This document shows, one piece after another, positions 8,453 through 15,400 of a stretch of 64,000 nt of DNA; position 1 is the stretch's first letter, and every line of letters begins with the position of its first letter. The stretch spans positions 992,001-1,056,000 of the forward strand of contig NZ_NEXS01000003.1 of the NCBI RefSeq assembly GCF_002810445.1, written 5' to 3'. A program made the position numbers and the translations under genes. This stretch comes from Advenella sp. S44. GTDB taxonomy: Bacteria; Pseudomonadota; Gammaproteobacteria; Burkholderiales; Burkholderiaceae_B. Under the pieces are notes generated by a model. The model was not told the origin of the DNA and did no database searches. It worked only from the letters and a program-made list of their open reading frames with translations.

Positions 8453-8965
8453 GTGCGCAACCACCTTACCGATCAGCATCGCCGCCGACAGATTCTGGAT
8501 ACCATCCCGCTGGGCGGGCGCATTATGCTGGCCGACGAGCCTACCGGTGCACTGGATACCGCCAGCAGCGAACAAGTCATGTTTCTGCTCAAGCAACTGG
8601 CACAGGCTGGTCACACTATTATTCTGATCACCCATGATAGCAAAGTGGCTCAGTTGGCCGATCGTATTATCCATATCCGGGACGGGAGGCTACAGGCCGA
8701 CGCCGTTTCGCCGAGAAAGGCTGCTTGCGGTTTGGAAATCAATAAAAATCCGGGCGAATCGCTTGCGGCGCTACCGGCGGGTTTTTCTCAAACGCAATTA
8801 AAAAATCAGCAGCAGTATCAATCACAAAAGCAATCACAACCGCAATCACAACCGCAATTACAACGGAAATCCCAATCGCAAGCAACACCGAACGGCAACG
8901 TCTTCCGAGCGGAGTTGCGCGAGGCCTTGCGTAATGAAGTGCCTGTTTTTACAGGAACAATTTAG
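8453..8965 (+). pseudogene. Remnant of a MacB/PvdT-type ABC ATPase
   Basis: The frame keeps Walker B and D-loop (MLADEPTGALDTASSEQ), the H-loop (IILITHDSKVAQLADRIIHIRDGRL) and the linker of a MacB-class exporter, but Walker A and the signature are missing and the membrane part stops after FRAELREALR. The in-frame residues just before Walker B do not match the family, suggesting a frameshift. A glutamine/serine-rich stretch of QSQ repeats occupies 8815-8885. Beside sigma and receptor fragments, it resembles what would be left of a PvdT-like siderophore exporter. Confidence 0.75.
8815..8885. repeat. Low-complexity CAATCACAA-type repeat
   Basis: Irregular repeats of a CAATCACAA-like unit encode a run of Gln, Ser, Pro and Lys (SQKQSQPQSQPQLQ) inside the broken ATPase. 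Such tracts expand by slippage and here sit in the linker that followed the nucleotide-binding domain. Confidence 0.6.
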
Positions 8966-8983
8966 GAACGGAAGAGGGGAATC

Positions 8984-9133
8984 GATTTCTATCAGCTCAG
9001 CGATCAAGTTTCGTTGCCGCTGAACATGAATAACCTGTTCAATAAAAAATACGACGACCAAATTGGATTTTACAGCCAGGGTGCGTGGGGCGAGCCACGC
9101 AATGTCATGGCCACGCTGAACTATAAGTACTGA
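8984..9133 (+). pseudogene. C-terminal fragment of a TonB-dependent siderophore receptor
   Basis: The 49-codon frame ends a beta-barrel: DFYQLSDQVSLPLNMNNLFN, KKYDDQIGFYSQGAWGEPRN, then VMATLNYKY and stop. NLFNKKY and the final Tyr-x-Tyr strand are hallmarks of the last strands of FpvA/FhuE-type receptors. Everything upstream of this stretch is missing. Together with the two preceding fragments it marks a lost siderophore locus. Confidence 0.75.
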
Positions 9134-9331
9134 ATCCGGTGCTCACTTTCAGTGTTGATGTCGGCGTGGGGCACACGAGTTCCGGCACGAAGGGGCAATC
9201 GGGCTTTCGTGCTCAGCTAACCACGGAGGCACTTTGTGCCGGCGACCCAGGCATGATAATTCCGTTTCACTGTCTTATTTTTGCATCAGACGGCCCGTTA
9301 TAGCCTTAAACGCAATTAAATAAGGCGATAT

Positions 9332-9346
9332 TGAGAATGATTCTGA
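9332..9346. promoter_or_regulatory. Fur box upstream of TonB receptor
   Basis: TGAGAATGATTCTGA is a 7-1-7 inverted repeat with one mismatch, close to the TGATAATGATTATCA core bound by Fur. It lies about 207 bases before the receptor start at 9554, with no other intact gene between. Iron-repressed expression of the receptor is the natural reading. Confidence 0.7.
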
Positions 9347-9479
9347 TTATAATTCACTATTTCATCGTTAATTGAACGATCGAATGTGCCGGGAGAGTGA
9401 GCCAAATCAGTGGGGTTCACCACCCGGTGAGCGTGACCACGCCAAGTGATGGCGACCCTCAGCTCACAATACAGAACAT

Positions 9480-9516
9480 GCCTGTCTTTGTTCAATGGAT
9501 AAAGACAAAGACAGGC
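9480..9516. promoter_or_regulatory. Perfect 12-bp stem-loop in the receptor leader
   Basis: GCCTGTCTTTGT at 9480-9491 is exactly complementary to ACAAAGACAGGC at 9505-9516 with a 13-base loop. It ends 37 bases before the receptor ATG and is not followed by a T-run, so it is not a standard terminator. It could be an RNA control element, a processing site or a dyad operator. Confidence 0.5.
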
Positions 9517-9553
9517 TCCATTGCAGATTCAATCATCGGACTTACGCCAGATC

Positions 9554-11737
9554 ATGACATCAACTTCAAACCCCTCCCGTTTATTGATATTGCGCGCTTT
9601 GCCTCTGGCGCTGTTTGCATCGGCGAGCTCGGTCTATGGACAGACCGTGTCGGCGCCGGTATCGGCTCCCGCGACCCAATTGGAAGCGATCAATGCTACC
9701 GACGAGAACGTTTCTGTATCGGTACCCACACCGCCAGCTTACCCGGGAGGCCAGGTGGGTACGGGCGGGCAGGCGGGGATTCTGGGCAATGCAGATAACA
9801 TGAGTTCCCCGTTTATTGTTAACAGCTATACCGCCAAATTGATTGAAGATCAGCAGGCTCGTACGTTAGGCGATGCCATCAAGAATGATCCGACGGTGCA
9901 GGTCGGCAACGGTTATGGCAACTTTGCCGAAACATTTGTGATACGCGGTTTTCCGTTGAACAACGATGACCTTGCATTCAATGGGTTGTATGGTATTTTG
10001 CCGCGCCAGGTATTGCCCACTGAAATGGTTGAACGCGTCGAAGTCTTCAAGGGGGCCAGCGCCTTTCTCAACGGTGCAGCGCCAGGCGGCAGCGGCCTGG
10101 GCGGCCTGATTAATATTCAGCCCAAGCGGGGCACCGACGATCCGCTAACTCGCCTGAATGTGGACTACACCGGACGGGGGCAAGTGGGTGGCGGCGTGGA
10201 CATTGGTCGACGCTGGGGCGATGCGGGCCAATTCGGGGTTCGGGTCAACGCCGCTCATCGCGATGGCCAGATGTCTACCAAAGATGCCGATTCACGAACC
10301 TCGGTGCTTACGCTCGGACTGGATTATCGTGGCGAGCGATTGCGTGCGTCGCTGGACGTCGGCTACCAGAACATTCGCTATGACCACGCGCGGCCGACTA
10401 TCAACCTGACTGGTGACGGTGTACCCGATGCGCCATCGAGCAGTGTCAATTACGCACAGCGCTGGGCCTGGTCTAAACTGCAAAGCACCTATGCCGTTGC
10501 CAGAGCCGAATATGATTTGTCCGAAAACTGGATGGCCTACGCTGCCGTAGGAACCAGTCACGATAAAGAAGACGGCCTGTACTCGGGCGCTACAGTCAAT
10601 GGCAATGGCATTGGCTCACACAGCCCCTTGCGTACGCCCTATGAGCGCACTTCAGTCACTGGTGAAGTGGGCTTACGAGGCCACTTTATGACCGGTTCCG
10701 TGGGTCACCAGGTTAACCTTGGTGTGTCGGCCTTGCGCACAAGCAATCACAGCGCCTATCAGTTTTTTGCCAGTCAGGATCGGGATATTTTCAATCCGAT
10801 AGACTCCCCGTACCCTGAGCAAATCACGTCATCTGGCGGCGATATCGACAACCCCGGCAAGGTGGATCGCTCCATTCTGCGCAGCATTGCCTTGTCCGAT
10901 ACACTTTCGTTCCTGGATGAGCGCATTCTGCTGACACTGGGCATGCGGCACCAGAATCTGCGCCACACCGCTTATGATTACTCGGGCGCCGCTTCCTCAG
11001 ATTACGACAAATCGATTATTACGCCGTTTTTTGGCGTGGTCTTCAAGCCACTGAACAATGTGTCGCTGTACGCCAATTATATTGAAGGCCTGACTCGTGG
11101 CGAGACAGCCCCGCTCACTGCAGACAACCGTAATGAAGTCTTCAAGCCGGCACGTACCAAGCAGATTGAGGCTGGCGTCAAAGTTGATATGGGAGACTAC
11201 GGCGCCAGCCTGGCGGCGTTTCAGCTTGAGAAGCCGGAATTCTATCTGGATAACGAGACCAAAATTTTCAGTGCGGCCGGAGAACAACGCAACCGCGGTA
11301 TCGAGCTTAGTGTTTATGGCCAGCCAACAGAAGGGGTCAGGCTGGTCGGTGGTATGACGTTGATGAATGCCCGTCTGCAGAAAACTCAGGATGGTCTCAG
11401 TGACGGCAACCATGCGCCGGGTGTTCCCCGGTTTCAGGCGACCATGGGTGCCGAATGGGATCCTGCCTTCGCGCCAGGTCTGACATTGCAGGGCTATGCC
11501 ACATATCGCGGCAAGCAGTATGTGAATAAGGAAAACGAGGGGACTGTAGCCGCCTGGACTCGAGTAGATTTGGGTGCCCGATACACGACTAAACTGGCCG
11601 GCAAAGAAACTACCTTCCGGTTCGGAATTGACAATGTATTCAATAAACGCTACTGGGCAACGGTTGCGCCGCAGTTCGGCCAGCTCACAGCCGGCAATGG
11701 CCGGACGGTGAAAGCATCAGTATCGCTGTCGTTCTAG
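9554..11737 (+). CDS. TonB-dependent siderophore receptor
   Basis: A 727-residue outer-membrane receptor. A signal peptide (residues 1-31, ending VYGQ) is followed by a plug domain without an N-terminal signalling (STN) domain: LGDAIKNDPTVQVGNGYGNF, FVIRGFPL, VEVFKGASAFLNGAAPGGSGLGGLINIQPKR. The barrel ends with FNKRYWATVAPQFGQL and a C-terminal phenylalanine (SVSLSF). ATG 9554 was chosen over the in-frame TTG at 9521 since it begins the signal peptide. With the Fur box and the ABC/PepSY operon upstream it probably brings in a metal chelate; the ligand is unknown. Confidence 0.92.
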   Translation: MTSTSNPSRLLILRALPLALFASASSVYGQTVSAPVSAPATQLEAINATDENVSVSVPTPPAYPGGQVGTGGQAGILGNADNMSSPFIVNSYTAKLIEDQQARTLGDAIKNDPTVQVGNGYGNFAETFVIRGFPLNNDDLAFNGLYGILPRQVLPTEMVERVEVFKGASAFLNGAAPGGSGLGGLINIQPKRGTDDPLTRLNVDYTGRGQVGGGVDIGRRWGDAGQFGVRVNAAHRDGQMSTKDADSRTSVLTLGLDYRGERLRASLDVGYQNIRYDHARPTINLTGDGVPDAPSSSVNYAQRWAWSKLQSTYAVARAEYDLSENWMAYAAVGTSHDKEDGLYSGATVNGNGIGSHSPLRTPYERTSVTGEVGLRGHFMTGSVGHQVNLGVSALRTSNHSAYQFFASQDRDIFNPIDSPYPEQITSSGGDIDNPGKVDRSILRSIALSDTLSFLDERILLTLGMRHQNLRHTAYDYSGAASSDYDKSIITPFFGVVFKPLNNVSLYANYIEGLTRGETAPLTADNRNEVFKPARTKQIEAGVKVDMGDYGASLAAFQLEKPEFYLDNETKIFSAAGEQRNRGIELSVYGQPTEGVRLVGGMTLMNARLQKTQDGLSDGNHAPGVPRFQATMGAEWDPAFAPGLTLQGYATYRGKQYVNKENEGTVAAWTRVDLGARYTTKLAGKETTFRFGIDNVFNKRYWATVAPQFGQLTAGNGRTVKASVSLSF

Positions 11738-11759
11738 TTGTCTTATCGGTTGTGTTCAG

Positions 11760-11792
11760 CCCGGCGACACGAACCCTCTTCGTGCTGCCGGG
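11760..11792. terminator. Strong stem-loop between convergent genes
   Basis: CCCGGCGACACGAA pairs with TTCGTGCTGCCGGG across a five-base loop, 14 positions with two mismatches. It lies 23 bases past the receptor stop and before the 3' end of the convergent hydrolase gene. There is no clear T-run on either side, so it may act as a transcript-end stabiliser rather than a classical terminator. Confidence 0.5.
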
Positions 11793-11850
11793 ATGGCCCT
11801 GCCGGTTGTCGCAGTCGTATGGCAATCCCTGAGCGCGCCGGCGCCAGGAT

Positions 11851-12792
11851 TCAAAATGTGTCGATCGGGATCTTCAGGTAGCGCACGCCATTGGCCTCAG
11901 GTTCGGGCAGCTTGCCGCCGCGAACATTGACCTGAATGGATGGCAACAGGAGTTTTGGTGTGGAAAGCGTCGCGTCCCGCTCGGTGCGCATTGCCACGAA
12001 CTCCGATTCAGAGATGCCTTCGTGCACATGGACGTTATGCCTGCGTTCGGCCTCAATGGTGGTTTCCCATGCGAACTCGTCGCGCCCGGGTGCCTTGTAG
12101 TCATGACACATGAAGACCCGAGCCTCGCCGGGTAAACGAAGCAGGCGTTGAATGGAGCGATACAGGGTACGGGCATCGCCTCCGGGGAAATCACATCGTG
12201 CCGTGCCGTAATCAGGCATGAAAAGCGTATCGCCAGCAAATACGCAGTCGCCGATGATATAAGCCAGGCACGCCGGCGTGTGACCGGGGACATGCAGGAC
12301 CGTTGCAGGCAGACTGCCGATCATGAAAGCGTCGCCGTCCTCGAACAGATGGTCAAAATCGTCGGCGGTGCCCGATTGCGCGCCTTGGGTGTTGAAGATG
12401 CTTGCAAAGGTGCGCTGAACCTGTCCGATGTGCTTGCCGATAGCCAGTTGTCCGCCCAGCTCGTGGGTCAGAATCGGCGCAGCCGACAGATGATCGGCAT
12501 GGGCATGCGTCTCAAGAAGCCATTGCACTTGCAACTGCTTGGATCGTACGTAATCAATGATTTTCTGCACCGACCGGGTTGCCGTTGTGGCCGAAGATGC
12601 GTCGTAGTCCAGTACGCTGTCAATGACCGCACACTGTCCATTATTTTGGGCATGTACGACGTAGCTGATGGTATTGGTGGCCTCGTCAAAAAAGCTTTTT
12701 ACAACGGGAACTTCAAGCGGATTCTTGCGAGCTTCTGCGACTTGTTGCGATGCCTTCTGGCACGCCGGATCATGAGACAGGTCAGACAACAT
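11851..12792 (-). CDS. MBL-fold hydrolase, persulfide dioxygenase-like (Blh/ETHE1 type)
   Basis: A 313-residue metallo-beta-lactamase-fold protein. The metal motif THAHADH is at residues 95-101, with further ligands in VPGHTPA, FAGDTLF and CHDYKAPG. The single-iron ETHE1/Blh group of glutathione persulfide dioxygenases shares exactly this pattern and the YGTARCDFPGGDARTLYRSI stretch. It would oxidise persulfide sulfur to sulfite, fitting a sulfur-oxidising organism, although the sox genes are 20 kb away. The ATG is preceded by CCGGAGG. No rhodanese or SQR gene adjoins it. Confidence 0.85.
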   Translation of the reverse strand: MLSDLSHDPACQKASQQVAEARKNPLEVPVVKSFFDEATNTISYVVHAQNNGQCAVIDSVLDYDASSATTATRSVQKIIDYVRSKQLQVQWLLETHAHADHLSAAPILTHELGGQLAIGKHIGQVQRTFASIFNTQGAQSGTADDFDHLFEDGDAFMIGSLPATVLHVPGHTPACLAYIIGDCVFAGDTLFMPDYGTARCDFPGGDARTLYRSIQRLLRLPGEARVFMCHDYKAPGRDEFAWETTIEAERRHNVHVHEGISESEFVAMRTERDATLSTPKLLLPSIQVNVRGGKLPEPEANGVRYLKIPIDTF

Positions 12793-12935
12793 AGTGGCCT
12801 CCGGGTTACAGGAAGAGTGGCTTTAAAAGCGGGCTTTAATTACTATGAGTAATAAATATATATGAAAATATAATAACAAATTAGCCCATAAATATCAGGA
12901 CGTTGCTGCAGTTCAATAATATTCACTGATGGCGG

Positions 12936-13784
12936 TCAGTCGCTTTTAAGTGCGGAGGAAGCGGTACATCCAACGGTTGGGGAAAACGACACCTCAAGCG
13001 TTTGCGGGTGCTTGCAAGCGCGCGACACTGATGCGGCATAGCGTTGCGCGCTCGGGTGCCGGTCGTGCCAGACATGGAAACTGCCGACGATCAAGAATGT
13101 GCCCAGCACCGGAATCAGTAAACCGCTTGCAGACAGGTTGTGAATTTTTCCGGCGTAGTATCTTGCACCCGCGACACATAGAATCAATGTGCTGATCAGC
13201 ACGCCGCCCAGCACATCTGAAAACCAGTGCGCGCCAAGATACACGCGTGAGAAGGCAACGGTAAGTGCAAATACCATTGCCCCGCACAGTACGATAATCC
13301 GACCGCGCCTGCCAAGACAAGGATAAAGCAGAATGCTAAGCAAACCATACAGCACAATATTTGTTGTAGTATGGCCACTGGGAAAGGAATAGGTGGTCCA
13401 GCCGGAATACATCATGTCGCCGGGCCGGGCCCGCACTACCGCCGCCTTGATGGTCGTATTGACAACGGCAGCGGTGATAAGAGTGCCTCCCCAGTAAAGC
13501 GCCGTCCGCCAGGATTTCTTAAGTAACAACCATATTTGAACAATGGATGCGATGGCCGTGATCATGAACGTATCGCCCAACTGCGTCACCGTAATCAATA
13601 TCTGGTCCAGCCATGGCGTGCGCAGCAACTGAAGCTGCCGATAAATGGTTTGGTCAAGGGCAAACAGTCTGCCCTCCATGCGGACATTCAGCAGGATCAG
13701 CAGAAACAGGGCGCAGGCCAGCGCCGCAAGATAATAGGACCAGTATGATCGGGTGTGCGTCAGCGTAAACGGAGAGATGGTCAT
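12936..13784 (-). CDS. PAP2-family membrane phosphatase
   Basis: A 282-residue inner-membrane protein with about six spans and the three phosphatase motifs of the PAP2 superfamily: KAAVVRARPG, SFPSGHTT and SRVYLGAHWFSDVLGG, with the catalytic histidines in the last two. Members dephosphorylate lipid phosphates such as undecaprenyl pyrophosphate or phosphatidic acid; the substrate cannot be told. The last 40 residues after the final span are unusual and soluble. The AmpC-like gene starts upstream on the same strand, 15 bases between stop and start, so they may be co-transcribed. Confidence 0.88.
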   Translation of the reverse strand: MTISPFTLTHTRSYWSYYLAALACALFLLILLNVRMEGRLFALDQTIYRQLQLLRTPWLDQILITVTQLGDTFMITAIASIVQIWLLLKKSWRTALYWGGTLITAAVVNTTIKAAVVRARPGDMMYSGWTTYSFPSGHTTTNIVLYGLLSILLYPCLGRRGRIIVLCGAMVFALTVAFSRVYLGAHWFSDVLGGVLISTLILCVAGARYYAGKIHNLSASGLLIPVLGTFLIVGSFHVWHDRHPSAQRYAASVSRACKHPQTLEVSFSPTVGCTASSALKSD

Positions 13785-13799
13785 TTTGCGGGCGTCTTT

Positions 13800-14966
13800 C
13801 TACTGTGAGTCCAGCGCTGTCAGTATGCGGTGAGCCAGCGCCACACGAACTGCATTGGGATAGTTCTTATTGGCCAGTATGACGATACCCAGCTTGCGTG
13901 CCGGTACGAAGGCAATATAGGCTCCAAATCCGTTGGTGGACCCTGTTTTATTAATCCATACATCGTCGCGCGGCGCCATGGGCGGCACCAGCGCTTTCAC
14001 CGGCTGGGGCGTAAGTGCAAATTCGGCCGAATTCCCGTGCAACAGGGACTCAAGTGCGACGGGGTACGGATATTGCTCCCAGATCAGATCCTGCGTCAAG
14101 GCTGCCGTCTGAAAATAGCCGGTATGAGTATCTTTAACGGCTCGTTGCAAGCGATCATCAATGTCGATCATCTGCATATTGGCCTGTAGAAAGCGCAGCA
14201 TATCTTTGCCTGTCGACTTTGCGCCATATGCTTGCGCCCACAGAACCGCCTTGCTCACACGCACTGGCGTGTCCTGTTTGTCGTAGCCCTGGGCGTAATT
14301 GCCCATCAATTTTTCAGGAATATCAATAAAGGTCTCGGCCAGCCCAAGGCCGCCATATATCTGTTCTTGCATCAAGGGGATAAACGCCTGGCCCATCGCC
14401 TTGGCCGTAATCATCCCCAGCATGCCAATGGCGGGGTTGGTATAGGTTCTTTTTGTACCGGTTTCAAACGGTGGTTTCCACTGTTGCAGATAGGACATCA
14501 ACTGATCATTATTCTGGATATCGTCGGGCACCTGTAGCGGGAAACCTCCGGGCGTATGGGTACCCAGCTGCATCAGGCTGACAGCGCCAAATGCGGTATC
14601 TTTCATTTGCGGCAGATGATGCGAAACAGTGTCGGATAGCTTCAGATGTCCCAGCACCTGCGCATAGCTTGCCAGCGTCGCAGTAAACGTTTTGCTGATC
14701 GAACCGAGCTCAAAAAGGGTGGACGCAGTCACGGGGGCGCCGGTTTGTCTGGAGGCGACGCCATAGTTGAACAGATAACCCTGCTGGCCAGAGATAATGC
14801 CGACAGACATGCCGGGAATATGGTGAGTCTCCATGACCGGTGCGATGGATGCGTCCACCAGTTGCCGAACCGTGGGCTGGTTAGGTGCGGCGTGGCCGGT
14901 TGTCAAGGTTATCACGCCTGTCATCAAGGTAATCGAGCAAAGCAGCGGGAGTGAGTGAATGTTCAT
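13800..14966 (-). CDS. Class C (AmpC-like) beta-lactamase family protein
   Basis: A 388-residue periplasmic serine hydrolase with signal peptide (residues 1-26). The catalytic Ser89-x-x-Lys92 is in ELGSISKT, the tyrosine motif reads Tyr176-Thr-Asn178 in place of the usual YAN/YSN, and the KTG box is at 341-343 (NKTGSTNGFGAY). The STNGFGAYIAFVPARKLGIVILANKNYP stretch is typical AmpC. It would hydrolyse cephalosporin-type beta-lactams. There is no adjoining ampR, so induction by that route is not evident. The start at 14966 places the signal peptide correctly. Confidence 0.92.
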   Translation of the reverse strand: MNIHSLPLLCSITLMTGVITLTTGHAAPNQPTVRQLVDASIAPVMETHHIPGMSVGIISGQQGYLFNYGVASRQTGAPVTASTLFELGSISKTFTATLASYAQVLGHLKLSDTVSHHLPQMKDTAFGAVSLMQLGTHTPGGFPLQVPDDIQNNDQLMSYLQQWKPPFETGTKRTYTNPAIGMLGMITAKAMGQAFIPLMQEQIYGGLGLAETFIDIPEKLMGNYAQGYDKQDTPVRVSKAVLWAQAYGAKSTGKDMLRFLQANMQMIDIDDRLQRAVKDTHTGYFQTAALTQDLIWEQYPYPVALESLLHGNSAEFALTPQPVKALVPPMAPRDDVWINKTGSTNGFGAYIAFVPARKLGIVILANKNYPNAVRVALAHRILTALDSQ

Positions 14967-15128
14967 GGGCAGGAAAAAAATTGTGAGTCGATTCGGTAGC
15001 CCGTATTGTCGCTTGTGAATGGACTTGCGATAAGCGCCGATTGGTTACAAAATGCGTACGGCAGATAAAGTTGGTGCGAGATGACGCCTTTGCGCCGTTA
15101 ACGGTCACGCCGTATCGAATGATTGTAT

Positions 15129-15272
15129 ATGGAAGGTATGACTCGTTGGCACCCGCGTTCCCCTCATCGCATACTCGGCTGGCGGCGCAAAGCGTGCGAA
15201 TCTGATGCCGAATTGTTCCAGATCAAGGATATACCTTCAGGCTGCGAAGTAGAATCCGGGCTGTACGAATGA
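15129..15272 (+). CDS. Possible small ORF, 47 residues, ahead of a terminator
   Basis: This short frame (MEGMTRWHPRSPHRILGWRR at its N-terminus, acidic C-terminus ending SGLYE) is the only reasonable plus-strand reading before the strong terminator at 15298. It has two cysteines. There is no convincing ribosome-binding site before 15129; GGAAGG lies too close to the inner ATG at 15138. It may be a genuine small protein, or the terminator may end a non-coding RNA. Confidence 0.3.
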   Translation: MEGMTRWHPRSPHRILGWRRKACESDAELFQIKDIPSGCEVESGLYE

Positions 15273-15297
15273 ATATTCACCTGTCCTCGTACATTTG

Positions 15298-15327
15298 CCC
15301 TGGTCTGCGAATGACCAGGGTTTTTTT
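15298..15327 (+). terminator. Rho-independent terminator without an obvious gene
   Basis: CCCTGGTC, a seven-base loop, then GACCAGGG and seven T residues: an eight-base-pair perfect stem with T-run. It works on the plus strand, yet the annotated genes on both sides run on the minus strand. A plus-strand transcript must therefore begin somewhere in about 14970-15290. Confidence 0.85.
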
Positions 15328-15400
15328 CTGCTTCTTTCCTGCTTCTTTTGCATTGCCTTATGCACGGCACAGTGACCTGTCACACTACAGGCTACGGACA

